DNA from: Gammaproteobacteria bacterium
GTDB lineage: Bacteria > Pseudomonadota > Gammaproteobacteria > DSM-16500
Length of the DNA stretch: 43,710 nt
Assembly: GCA_013288815.1 (NCBI GenBank)
Contig: JABDBD010000023.1
Coordinates: 1,970-45,679, forward strand
Reading direction: 5' to 3'
Part shown: piece by piece, positions 31,615 through 39,880 of the stretch
Numbering within the stretch: the first letter of the stretch is position 1
How the letters are laid out: every line of letters begins with the position of its first letter
The notes under the pieces: model-generated
Seen by the model: only the letters and a program-made list of their open reading frames with translations
Database searches by the model: none
Told to the model about the DNA's origin: nothing
Translations under genes and position numbers: made by a program

Positions 31615-32286
31615 TTATCTTTCATGTTTTAATTTCAATTGTGATTTTAGCTGATCGGACTGAGGAGTAGCAGGTGCGTAACTGAGGTATTGATTTAATC
31701 TCATTTCGGCTTCTTGATAATAACCAAAATGATAGTCTAATTTTGCTAATTCAAACAAAGAAATAGTTAAACGCGGATCGTGTCGTAATGCTTTATCAAA
31801 ATAGAGCATTGCCATTTTAAGGTCCGGGATTTTTAAGGCGCACAATGCAGAATTTTCATAAGCTGCGGCAGTTTGCACATATTGGGGATCTTTTATGGCT
31901 AGCATAAATTGTTCTATTCCATTTTTATAATCGCCAATGCGACATAAAAAAGTGCCATAATTGTTGTGTGCCTCACCATTTTTAGGAGCTAATTGAATGG
32001 CTTTTAAATAATGAGTCTTAGCTTGATCTGTATCACCTGTTACCTCCAAATAATATCCCATTGAATACCATGCTTCTGGTAAATCTGGGGCTTGCTCTAA
32101 GGCCATTAAAAATTTTCGTTTCGCTTTTTCTACATCGTTGTTGCTAAGGTAAGCCATGCCTAACTCGGTATTGATTTTTGCTATACGTACTTTTTGATCG
32201 GATAACATTAAACTTTGTTGTGAGCTACAAGCCCATAAAAAACTTAAAGCTGTCAGTAATAAAGATAATTTAAAAAATTTATTCAT
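31615..32286 (-). CDS. pilF: Type IV pilus secretin pilotin PilF/PilW (TPR lipoprotein)
   Basis: About 223 aa from the ATG at 32286, one base after the pilQ stop, with AAGG inside the end of pilQ as its site. Signal peptide with lipobox LWAC (Cys20). The mature part is made of TPR repeats: LGMAYLSNNDVEKAKRKFLMAL, AWYSMGYYLEVTGDTDQAKTHYLKAI, AHNNYGTFLCRIGDYKNGIEQF. PilF is an outer-membrane lipoprotein that helps PilQ localise and multimerise. In many genomes it lies beside ispG/rlmN rather than pilQ. Confidence 0.92.
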   Translation of the reverse strand: MNKFFKLSLLLTALSFLWACSSQQSLMLSDQKVRIAKINTELGMAYLSNNDVEKAKRKFLMALEQAPDLPEAWYSMGYYLEVTGDTDQAKTHYLKAIQLAPKNGEAHNNYGTFLCRIGDYKNGIEQFMLAIKDPQYVQTAAAYENSALCALKIPDLKMAMLYFDKALRHDPRLTISLFELAKLDYHFGYYQEAEMRLNQYLSYAPATPQSDQLKSQLKLKHER

Positions 32287-32287
32287 G

Positions 32288-33721
32288 CTAACCTTCATTT
32301 TTGTAGGGCGCAGCAGAAAGAGGACTGATAATCTTCGGGGTGAGAAATATTAACAACTCTTGTTTTCTATTTTCATCGTGAGAATGTTTAAACAGATATC
32401 CTATGACCGGTATAGAACCTAAGAATGGAATTCTTTCGTATTGATGCCTCTTAGTTTGTGTGTATACGCCGCCTACTACTATTGTTTCATTATTGTTAAG
32501 AAGAACATTTGATGACACCGCCTGAGTATTAATGGATGGAACAGCGGAGCCGCCAGGAGCGGTTAAGGTATCCGTGCCGCGAGTATCTTCGGTTGCTTTT
32601 AAATCTAAAATAATCTTATTATTCGGGGTTATTTGAGGAACGATTTCCAGACTTAAAACGGCATCTTTAAAGGTAACAGATGTTGCACCACTGGAGGTTG
32701 ATTCTTGATATGGAATTTCTTCACCCGTTTTAATAACAGCTTTTTGTTGATTAGATGTCATGACTCTGGGTGAAGCGATAATTTCTAAATGGTTCTCACC
32801 CTCTAGTGCTGATAATTCCATATCTAAATAGACACCGGCAACCTTAGCAACTGCCAATCCAATGCTGCCGGGGGTCGCACCAAAAACGCCACTAGCAAGA
32901 GCGGGTGTATTAAAATTAAGACGTTGAGTAGGATCAATCGTTCCACCAGGCTGTGTGACATTGGGAAGCGTAGTGCCTTGAGCAAGTGAGTTTGCACCAA
33001 AAAATGTTCCTGATAAGTGGTTAGGATTGCTGATACCAAAGCGTGCTCCTAATTCTTTTTCAAAATCCACATCAATAGTGACAATTCTAGCTTCAATTAA
33101 TACTTGTCTAGCGGGGATATCTAATCTTTTAATAGCAATTTTAACATCTCGAAGATTATTTTTTACATCGCGTAGAATAATGCTATTAGTATGCTTATCA
33201 ACAGCAACTTGTCCGCGGCTAGTGAGAAGAGTACTTTGTCCAGTCTTCAAAAGTGTTGCCATATCCGTGGCATCAGTATATCTCAGTTGTATGATAGTAG
33301 AAGAGAGTGGTTCTAAATTGGCAATAGTCTCTGCAGATTGCAATTTTTTGGCTTGATTTGTTGTAATTTCGTCAATTGTGCCAATTAACATAACATTGCC
33401 AAGACGTCTTGCCGCTAAGCCTTGTGACTGCAAAATGATATCTAATGCTTCTTGCCAAGTGACATTTTTTAGGTTGAGTGTCGTGCTGCCTTTGACTAGA
33501 TCACTGATAATAAAATTCATACCAGAATTTTTTGCAATTAACTGTAAGAGTGTTCTGACTTCTATATTTTGAAAGTAAAAAGACAACATGCCGGATTTGT
33601 TGAAAACATCTTGAGACATGTTAGTAGGCGCAGCGGTAATGCTGCCGTTAAAAATTAAGAAAAAAATAATCCCAGAAAGTACAGTGGAGAAGTATTTTTG
33701 AAATTTTGAGAATGGTGTCAT
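32288..33721 (-). CDS. pilQ: Type IV pilus secretin PilQ (short form)
   Basis: Outer-membrane secretin through which the pilus exits. After a signal peptide, it has an STN/N0-type domain (FYFQNIEVRTLLQLIAKNSGMNFIIS), an N1-like domain (STIIQLRYTDATDMATLL ... NSIILRDV) and the secretin core (VLIEARIVTIDVDFEKELG ... VPQITPNNKIILDLKA ... IPFLGSIPVIGYLFKH). At 477 aa it is much shorter than the about 700-aa Pseudomonas PilQ and lacks the N-terminal AMIN peptidoglycan-binding domains. It is one base after pilP. Confidence 0.95.
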   Translation of the reverse strand: MTPFSKFQKYFSTVLSGIIFFLIFNGSITAAPTNMSQDVFNKSGMLSFYFQNIEVRTLLQLIAKNSGMNFIISDLVKGSTTLNLKNVTWQEALDIILQSQGLAARRLGNVMLIGTIDEITTNQAKKLQSAETIANLEPLSSTIIQLRYTDATDMATLLKTGQSTLLTSRGQVAVDKHTNSIILRDVKNNLRDVKIAIKRLDIPARQVLIEARIVTIDVDFEKELGARFGISNPNHLSGTFFGANSLAQGTTLPNVTQPGGTIDPTQRLNFNTPALASGVFGATPGSIGLAVAKVAGVYLDMELSALEGENHLEIIASPRVMTSNQQKAVIKTGEEIPYQESTSSGATSVTFKDAVLSLEIVPQITPNNKIILDLKATEDTRGTDTLTAPGGSAVPSINTQAVSSNVLLNNNETIVVGGVYTQTKRHQYERIPFLGSIPVIGYLFKHSHDENRKQELLIFLTPKIISPLSAAPYKNEG

Positions 33722-33722
33722 A

Positions 33723-34217
33723 TCAGCTTGCTTCCTTTAGCTGTAAAGTCACAATACGCTTAGAAGAAATTATCCCGTTATTAGTAGTCTCTTCTATCTC
33801 TAGCCTATCTGGGTAGATTTTTTTAATTCTACCATAATGATCCCCAATGATATCGCCTATTTTTACGGAATAAATTTTATTGTTTGGTGTAAGGACATAA
33901 GCGATAGAATTGTTGCTATCTGTGATGATTCCTTTAAATTGCAACATATTAAGAGGATAGCCTTGTAGAGGATGAGCAAGATTTTCTTTGGATATGTTCT
34001 GCATTGTCGTATCATCAAAAGGTGACCTAGTCGTCTTTACTTGTAGTTCCATTGGCTTTGATAAGGGTAAATTAGGGGAGTTGTTGATTGGTTTGGCTGC
34101 TGCATGTTTTAATCTAGCCACATAATCTTTTAAATCTTGTAAATGTTTACTACTGTCACACGCAAATAATAACAAAAATGAGAGGAATAAAATATAACGA
34201 GTCTTTTTAAGGTTCAT
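33723..34217 (-). CDS. pilP: Type IV pilus alignment lipoprotein PilP
   Basis: A 164-aa inner-membrane lipoprotein with lipobox LFAC (Cys20) that links PilNO to PilQ. After a disordered linker comes a PilP beta-domain: HPLQGYPLNMLQFKGIITDSNNSIAYVLTPNNKIYSVKIGDIIGDHYGRIKKIYPDRL split over two conserved blocks (MLQFKGI and VKIGDIIG), which are the family's landmarks. It lies four bases after pilO and one before pilQ. Confidence 0.93.
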   Translation of the reverse strand: MNLKKTRYILFLSFLLLFACDSSKHLQDLKDYVARLKHAAAKPINNSPNLPLSKPMELQVKTTRSPFDDTTMQNISKENLAHPLQGYPLNMLQFKGIITDSNNSIAYVLTPNNKIYSVKIGDIIGDHYGRIKKIYPDRLEIEETTNNGIISSKRIVTLQLKEAS

Positions 34218-34221
34218 CGCT

Positions 34222-34830
34222 TTATTTCTCCGAAAGATAATAAACTTCTAGTGTTAATTCCGCGTTCAACGGTTTAGGCAAAGGAACAGTTGTCTCATTT
34301 TCTGATTTTGGCGCAGTGGTTAAGTTTGACGATTCATTTGAAATAGTGAAATCACCAATGACAACAATAGATGACATATTTGCTATTTGACTGACAAAGG
34401 TAGCTATTTGTATGTAATTACCTGCGACAATGGTCTTGATCGGTACTTTTAAATAAGGCCCAGTTTTTATCTCTGCTCCTGGGTTAAATAATGTAAACTG
34501 CAATTGATTAGCGGTGCCAATCTTTAAAATATCATTTAGTAGATCTGGTAACTGAGACGATTTTATTAATTTGCCCTGCCATTCTTTAAGCTTTATTGTG
34601 AGAGATGGAGATGCTGATACTTCGTCTTGAAGTTTTGAAATATTTTTTGATAAGGCTTCTAGCTCTGTTTTTAATTCTTGTTCTTGTTCTTGTGTGGTAG
34701 AAAGCTTCTTGTTTAAACTTGAAATATCAAACATATAACCTAGATAATAAAAAACTAGACAGCAGATGACAATGATAGTGAATTGAATGACTTTCGGAAA
34801 ATCTTCAAAATTTTGCAGATTTAAATTCAT
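34222..34830 (-). CDS. pilO: Type IV pilus alignment protein PilO
   Basis: A 202-aa bitopic inner-membrane protein with one N-terminal span (VIQFTIIVICCLVFYYLGYMF), a coiled coil (about residues 35-70, KKLSTTQEQEQELKTELEAL) and a ferredoxin-like periplasmic domain. SSQLPDLLNDILKIGTANQLQFTLFNPG and VPIKTIVAGNYIQIATFVSQIANM match the PilO pattern. It dimerises with PilN. AGGA is well placed before the ATG. Confidence 0.93.
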   Translation of the reverse strand: MNLNLQNFEDFPKVIQFTIIVICCLVFYYLGYMFDISSLNKKLSTTQEQEQELKTELEALSKNISKLQDEVSASPSLTIKLKEWQGKLIKSSQLPDLLNDILKIGTANQLQFTLFNPGAEIKTGPYLKVPIKTIVAGNYIQIATFVSQIANMSSIVVIGDFTISNESSNLTTAPKSENETTVPLPKPLNAELTLEVYYLSEK

Positions 34831-34833
34831 CAG

Positions 34834-35373
34834 TTATTCCTGCTGCACTAGTTTTAAGTGAAAATATCTTTCTTCTACATTTCCATTTTTTCGAGTACTA
34901 ATGTCAGTAAGCACAGGCTGATTAAAATAGTGTTGATTAAATAAGTTTTTCATGAACAGAGTGATCTCCATATCAGACTGAGCTTTGCCGGTTAAATTAA
35001 TGATATTTCCCTGACGTTCAATTTTTTCTAGCGTTAATGCAGATGGAATACTATTGGTTAATGCATCAAACAAATGAATTGCTTGCAATCCTCGTGCTCG
35101 TAAATTCATAACAAAACCAAGCTGGGACTCAAGACTTAATTTTTTTTTATTCTCAACTTTTAAAGTGCCTAAGGTGCCTTGCTCAAGATCAATTTCAGAT
35201 TGTAAGTAATCCAATCTTTCTTGCTGAGCAGCAATTAATGAGTCTACATAAATATGAGCGCAAATAATGATGAAGAGTGTAAACAGTAGAAAAATTCCCA
35301 ATAAAATACCAAAACGAATCCGTTTCGCTTTTCTGGCTTGTTCGCGCCATGGTAACAAATTAATTCTTACCAT
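34834..35373 (-). CDS. pilN: Type IV pilus alignment protein PilN
   Basis: A 179-aa bitopic protein starting VRINLLPWRE, the conserved cytoplasmic PilN motif that docks into PilM, followed by one membrane span, a coiled coil and a ferredoxin-like domain (ALTLEKIERQGNIINLTGKAQSDMEITLFMKNL). It lies 11 bases after pilM and three before pilO. Confidence 0.94.
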   Translation of the reverse strand: MVRINLLPWREQARKAKRIRFGILLGIFLLFTLFIIICAHIYVDSLIAAQQERLDYLQSEIDLEQGTLGTLKVENKKKLSLESQLGFVMNLRARGLQAIHLFDALTNSIPSALTLEKIERQGNIINLTGKAQSDMEITLFMKNLFNQHYFNQPVLTDISTRKNGNVEERYFHLKLVQQE

Positions 35374-35384
35374 AAGTTATGGCC

Positions 35385-36410
35385 TTATAAACTTAACGCT
35401 AATCCGCAACATAATGCTAATGTAGGTGCATATTGTTGAAGTTCTGTTTTATTAATTTTTTCATTCGGCGACATGTGTAAAAATGGATTTGCTATTTCTG
35501 TTTCAATATTTACTTCTTGTCGAATGAACTCAGCAATGTTAGGTATGGTTGCACACTCTCCTGAAATATATATTTTTCCTATGTTTATGTTGGTACGGCT
35601 AGAGTAGAAAAAATGCATAGTATGGCGAAGATGCGAGCTTAAGTTTTCATTTAGAAGTTCTTTGTAAGGCCCATTTTGAGAAAAGTCGATATTTTCGTTT
35701 TCTTCCTTAAATTTTTTGACTTGAGCTAATAATCGGTTTCCATCATAACTGTGATCATGTGCATAAATTAAATTTGAGGCATGAGAAACAATCAGGCTAC
35801 TCAATGTTAAATTTAAGTTTAGCATGGCAATGGCATTCGTCGATTTGTTTTCTTTCAGAATAACAGAAAGTGTTCTGTCAAGAGCGTAGCAATTAACGTC
35901 AATAACTTTTGGGATCAAACCACTTAGTTGTAGCAAGTCGATGTATGGATTAATTTGTTCTTTTCTGCAAGCAACTAAGATTAAATCAACAAGCGCTGGG
36001 TCCTCGGATGAGGGGCCTATTATTGTAAAGTCTAAGTAAATGTCCCCAATCAGATCGGGGAAATGTCTGTTCGCTTCTACCCATGCTCTAGCTTCCATTT
36101 CAGAAGCATTGAGTCGCTTATCAATGGATATATTCTTGATAATAACAGATGATCGAGGTATTGCTAATGCAATATTTTTTGTTTGTATTCCATTAGTCTT
36201 AAAGGTGTCTTTGAGTAAAGTAGCAATAATAGCTGGATTTGAAATTTGATCTTTTGTGACAGCCCCAGCTGGTAAAGGGATAACTGCGAAATTTTCAATG
36301 GAGTAGGATGTCTCGATGGTTTTGATTTCTAATAATTTAATCGCGGTCGAGTTGATTTCTAAGCCAATTAAATCAATGTTGGTATGTTTTTTCCACCAGC
36401 GCAAAAACAA
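35385..36410 (-). CDS. pilM: Type IV pilus actin-like ATPase PilM
   Basis: A 341-aa FtsA-like cytoplasmic protein that binds the PilN N-terminus. It has IDLIGLEINSTAIKLLEI (phosphate-1-like loop), ALAIPRSSVIIKNI, EARAWVEANRHFPDLIGDIYLDF, and ISGECATIPNIAEFIRQEVNIETEIANPF near the C-terminus. The start codon is TTG at 36410, five bases after a perfect AGGAGG. No ATG gives the normal N-terminus. It is first in the pilMNOPQ operon, divergent from fimT. Confidence 0.94.
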   Translation of the reverse strand: MFLRWWKKHTNIDLIGLEINSTAIKLLEIKTIETSYSIENFAVIPLPAGAVTKDQISNPAIIATLLKDTFKTNGIQTKNIALAIPRSSVIIKNISIDKRLNASEMEARAWVEANRHFPDLIGDIYLDFTIIGPSSEDPALVDLILVACRKEQINPYIDLLQLSGLIPKVIDVNCYALDRTLSVILKENKSTNAIAMLNLNLTLSSLIVSHASNLIYAHDHSYDGNRLLAQVKKFKEENENIDFSQNGPYKELLNENLSSHLRHTMHFFYSSRTNINIGKIYISGECATIPNIAEFIRQEVNIETEIANPFLHMSPNEKINKTELQQYAPTLALCCGLALSL

Positions 36411-36589
36411 AAATTCCTCCTACAGGGACGTTTGCTGAATAATATTAACATTTAAATACCCAGACTAGGCTCAAAGGGTGTTTTTATGTTCAGTTATTCA
36501 GTTTACGTTCCTAACTAAATTCCATTGACTGTGACTGATAAATACAGTCTAATTTTATTATACGCACTGACCACTGGAGATTTCTACAT
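36411..36589. promoter_or_regulatory. Divergent region between pilM and fimT operons
   Basis: About 180 AT-rich bases between two TTG-started pilus operons. AGGAGG (minus strand, 36415-36422) serves pilM and GGAG (36575-36578) serves fimT. I cannot place either promoter with confidence. The shared region would allow joint control of core and minor pilin genes. Confidence 0.4.
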
Positions 36590-37102
36590 TTGTTAGGAAT
36601 AAAACATCACCAGGGTGTCTACTTCTTAGAGGTACTTGTTGTATTAGTCATTATTGCTATCTTATGCCTAATGTCTATTCCAGCATTTACGACTTTTTTA
36701 CAAACGCAACGACTCACTGCAACTACTGAAAATTTATATTATGCGCTTCAAGAGGCTCGTAGTGAAGCAATAAAGAGAAATACAACGGTTTATGTGGTTT
36801 TCACAAGCGGAAGTTCATGGTGTTATGGATCAAACCCATCATCTATATGTACCTGCTCGAATGCAAGCAGTTGTACTTTAGGCACGACGACGGCAAATCT
36901 ATCCCAACAAATTTCATTGTCGGCAACAGGTTTAACGAATAATGCTGTTCAATTTGAGAGTGTGCGTGGAGCAGCAGGTTCAAGTAGTTTAATCACATTT
37001 ACCTTGAATGGCCAAACGACTTCAATGAGTGTTAGCATAACTGGATTGGGTAATATGAAAATTTGTTCATCCTCTGTTAGTGGATTTCCAACATGTCCTT
37101 AA
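36590..37102 (+). CDS. fimT: Minor pseudopilin FimT/FimU (GspH family)
   Basis: A 170-aa prepilin of the GspH/FimT family. The start codon is TTG (36590); no ATG precedes the signal. The prepilin site reads QG^VYFLEVLVVLVIIAIL with Val at +1 in place of Phe and Glu at +5. FLQTQRLTATTENLYYALQEARSEAIKRNTTVYV matches the FimT core. A cysteine-rich patch (WCYG, ICTC, SSC) follows. FimT-type minor pilins prime pilus assembly, and in Legionella FimT binds DNA for uptake. It overlaps pilW by 10 bases. Confidence 0.88.
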   Translation: MLGIKHHQGVYFLEVLVVLVIIAILCLMSIPAFTTFLQTQRLTATTENLYYALQEARSEAIKRNTTVYVVFTSGSSWCYGSNPSSICTCSNASSCTLGTTTANLSQQISLSATGLTNNAVQFESVRGAAGSSSLITFTLNGQTTSMSVSITGLGNMKICSSSVSGFPTCP

Positions 37103-37755
37103 TATCTAAATCTAAATATCATGGATTTACTTTAACAGAACTGATGGTTGCTGTGGCCATTAATGCAGTTATTTTTTTAGCGTTAGTGACCCTCTTTATT
37201 ATGAATCTTACGCGCTATACAAATGCAATAAATACGAATCGCCTTAACCAACAGTTAGAAGCAGCCATACAGCTGATGGCAAGTGATATACGTAGAGCAG
37301 GTTATTGGAGTAATGCAAAAAATGATATTGGACTGGATCAAAATAATAATCCATTCATGGCAAGCGGTGTCGATGTTAGCGTAGGGGCGAGTAATAGCTG
37401 CATTTTGTTTGCTTATGATAAAAGTGGAAGTGGAACGTTACCGGCGATCAGTAGTTCATCGGACGATGAAAGATATGGTTATCGTCTAACGGGAGGAGCG
37501 ATTCAAACAAGACCTTGGGGTGCATCCTTTAGTTGTACAAGTAGAGATTGGGAAAATATGACTGACCCAAATATTATAACTATCACTAGCCTAACGTTTA
37601 CTCTCAATACTCAATCTATCTCTTCAGGAGGAACTTCAACGATTACACTTCGCAGTGTAGATATTTCAGTAACAGGGCAACTAGTGGGAAATGCAACGAT
37701 TACTAAAACACTAACACAGCATGTCAGGATACGAAATGATAAATTCAGTCCTTAG
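37093..37755 (+). CDS. pilW: Minor pilin PilW
   Basis: A 220-aa prepilin with site HG^FTLTELMVAVAINAVIFLAL, Glu at +5, followed by NTNRLNQQLEAAIQLMASDIRRAGYWSNA, the family hallmark of PilW (DIRRAGYW). The C-terminal domain is beta-rich. PilW joins PilV, PilX and FimT in the minor-pilin priming complex. Length is short for PilW, usually 250 aa or more. It overlaps fimT at its start. Confidence 0.9.
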   Translation: MSLISKSKYHGFTLTELMVAVAINAVIFLALVTLFIMNLTRYTNAINTNRLNQQLEAAIQLMASDIRRAGYWSNAKNDIGLDQNNNPFMASGVDVSVGASNSCILFAYDKSGSGTLPAISSSSDDERYGYRLTGGAIQTRPWGASFSCTSRDWENMTDPNIITITSLTFTLNTQSISSGGTSTITLRSVDISVTGQLVGNATITKTLTQHVRIRNDKFSP

Positions 37756-38809
37756 AATGGAACGTGGTGCGGCTACATTATTATTAACAGTCGTCATGTT
37801 GTTAACGGCAACGTTGATTGTCTTATTTGCCGCAAGCTATAGTTTGATGCAACAAAAAATTGGAGCTAATCAATATCGAAATCAAAAAGCATATGAGGCT
37901 GCTGAAGCCGGTTTAGAATTTGGTATTGTTTATTTAAATCAGAATAGTGCAACGATATTAGCTAATCCGGTTTTGGGTAAAATACCTAATTTTTCAAATA
38001 GCAGCACAACGAATGTTATTTTAGGTAATGGCTGTCAGTATTCGATTGTTTATAGCAATCCAATAGCTTTTAACTATCAACTTATTTTAATTACTTCAAC
38101 AGGAACAAGTGCAGATGGAACTGGGACAAAAGTTATTCAGCAATTAGTTCAATTTGGCTCTTCTTTTGATAATCCTCCCACAAATCCTATGACTATACAA
38201 GGAAGTGTTACTCTCAGCGGCAATGCGCAAGTGAATAATTTAACGGGGAGTACTACAGTTATAACAGGAAGCAGTTTAAGTATGTCAGGAAATGCCGATA
38301 CTAATACTGCTACTGGGGGATCTAATGCAGGGCACACGGGCAGTGATGTTCAGACAAATGTAGCATCGGTTGCCAGCATGAATAGCGCTGCTTTCTTCGC
38401 TCAGTATTTTGCTGGCGGATCAGCCGCTTTAAAAAATTCTGCAAATTATTATTATACAAGTAATTATGCCAATGCAAATGGAATCACAGGTGCTTCAATT
38501 TGGGTGGATCAGTCTGCATCATATGGAGGTAATACAACTATTGGCTCTAGCCTGAGTCCAGTAGTATTAATAGTAAATGGAAATCTCAGCGTATCTGGAA
38601 ATTTTACAGTTTATGGATTTGTATACGTAATAGGAAATTTTACAAGCTCTGGAAATGCGGTAGTAAATGGTTCGTTAGCTGTGACAGGAACCATGACTGG
38701 TTCAGGTAACGATCAAACGAATTTTAATAGCACGATATTGAATACCTTAAAACAATTACCATCAATCGGATATTATGGAAGAGTCGGCGGTTCTTGGAAG
38801 GATTTTTAA
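37736..38809 (+). CDS. pilX: Minor pilin PilX with an extended Ser-Gly-Asn-rich C-terminal region
   Basis: About 357 aa from the ATG at 37736 (AGGA six bases upstream); ATGs at 37721 and 37757 are alternatives. The N-terminus ERG^AATLLLTVVMLLTATLIVLFAASY lacks the usual Glu at +5, as PilX/GspK proteins do, and QYRNQKAYEAAEAGLEFG is the PilX_N signature. After about residue 155 comes a region unlike ordinary PilX (typically under 200 aa): it repeats LSGNA, MSGNA, VSGNF, SSGNA and VNGSL at intervals, suggesting a beta-solenoid. It may act as a tip adhesin. It overlaps the end of pilW. Confidence 0.85.
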   Translation: MINSVLRMERGAATLLLTVVMLLTATLIVLFAASYSLMQQKIGANQYRNQKAYEAAEAGLEFGIVYLNQNSATILANPVLGKIPNFSNSSTTNVILGNGCQYSIVYSNPIAFNYQLILITSTGTSADGTGTKVIQQLVQFGSSFDNPPTNPMTIQGSVTLSGNAQVNNLTGSTTVITGSSLSMSGNADTNTATGGSNAGHTGSDVQTNVASVASMNSAAFFAQYFAGGSAALKNSANYYYTSNYANANGITGASIWVDQSASYGGNTTIGSSLSPVVLIVNGNLSVSGNFTVYGFVYVIGNFTSSGNAVVNGSLAVTGTMTGSGNDQTNFNSTILNTLKQLPSIGYYGRVGGSWKDF

Positions 38810-38810
38810 G

Positions 38811-39257
38811 ATGACTTGCAAATCTGCTCCTATGTCGCACCAGTTAGGTGCCGGACTTGCTGAAGCAATAATAGCTGTCTGCATTATTGCTATATCCGTG
38901 GTCGCTTTAGCGCGATTTCAAGCTGGTGTCGCATATAGTGATACTCTAGCACAGCAACAAAGTGAAGCGACTATTCTAGCTGAGAGCGAGCTGGAATCAT
39001 TGCGGGACTTTCAAGTCATCAGCAATCAAGCAGGCTATACTTCTTATCAAAGTATTGCTTCAGGCACAAGCACTGTGACGGGTACAAATGCTACCTATAC
39101 GTTAACCTGGACTATAACATCTTATGTAAATCCAAGTTATAAAAATATGGATATCACTGTGTCATGGACAGATAAATATGGCATTGCACAGTCAACACGA
39201 TTAGTAACAAATGTAGGAAGTATCGATCCTGTATATTCAGGTATAATAATCTATTAA
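38811..39257 (+). CDS. pilV: Minor pilin PilV
   Basis: About 148 aa from the ATG at 38811, one base after the pilX stop, with AAGGA upstream. The signal reads HQLG^AGLAEAIIAVCIIAISVVALARFQ: cutting after LG gives Ala at +1 and Glu at +5. QSEATILAESELESLRDFQ is the PilV-type segment after the helix, and YTLTWTITSYVNPSYKNMDITVSWTD is the beta domain common in PilV. It normally precedes pilW or pilX; here it follows. Confidence 0.85.
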   Translation: MTCKSAPMSHQLGAGLAEAIIAVCIIAISVVALARFQAGVAYSDTLAQQQSEATILAESELESLRDFQVISNQAGYTSYQSIASGTSTVTGTNATYTLTWTITSYVNPSYKNMDITVSWTDKYGIAQSTRLVTNVGSIDPVYSGIIIY

Positions 39258-39313
39258 TATGGGAAAGAGTTCACTTGATTCTTAATGAATTGTATCTGAA
39301 TGTGGGGATTAAC

Positions 39314-39880
39314 ATGATAAAATATTTGTTGTTTTTCATTTTAATATCACAATCATGTTTTGCTGCGATCTATAAGCAAGTCGATCAAGGCAATATTACT
39401 TATTCTGATGTGCCCATGCTAAATTCCGAATTATTAAGTATGCCTGAGTCAAAACCTGTTACACCAACCACGCCTGAACAATCCCAAAATACACAAAAAA
39501 ATTCGGAAGAAAAATCCGTTGATAGCGCTGATGTAACTACACATAAAGCTTACACTCATTTTGCTATTACCAATCCTAAAAATGAAGATACACTTCAAAA
39601 TCAACGGAATATTTCTGTTGAAGTCACCTCAACTCCTGACCTACAGCCAGGAGATTTAGTGCAGTTGTTTTTGGATGGAAGTCCGTATGGAAATGCGATG
39701 GCAAGTACTAGTTTAATGCTTCAAAACGTTGAGCGAGGGAAGCATACAGTTTCAGCGGCTATCCTGAATAGTCAACAACAAGTTATTAGTCAAAGTGGTT
39801 CCATTACGATTTATGTGCATTATGCGAGTACGGGGGCTCAAAATGTTAATCCTGTTCCTAAGCCTAGCCCTTATCCATAG
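39314..39880 (+). CDS. Secreted DUF4124-domain protein in the minor-pilin operon
   Basis: About 188 aa from the ATG at 39314, with GGGGA upstream. Signal peptide ends SQSCFA, then IYKQVDQGNITYSDVP, which is the DUF4124 motif found in many secreted gammaproteobacterial proteins. A Pro/Gln/Ser linker (about 45-80) leads to an Ig-like domain (FAITNPKNEDTLQNQRNISVEV, GDLVQLFLDGSPYG, RGKHTVSAAIL). It takes the position of pilY1 in the operon. Its 3' end overlaps the convergent methyltransferase gene by 17 bases. Function unknown. Confidence 0.8.
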   Translation: MIKYLLFFILISQSCFAAIYKQVDQGNITYSDVPMLNSELLSMPESKPVTPTTPEQSQNTQKNSEEKSVDSADVTTHKAYTHFAITNPKNEDTLQNQRNISVEVTSTPDLQPGDLVQLFLDGSPYGNAMASTSLMLQNVERGKHTVSAAILNSQQQVISQSGSITIYVHYASTGAQNVNPVPKPSPYP

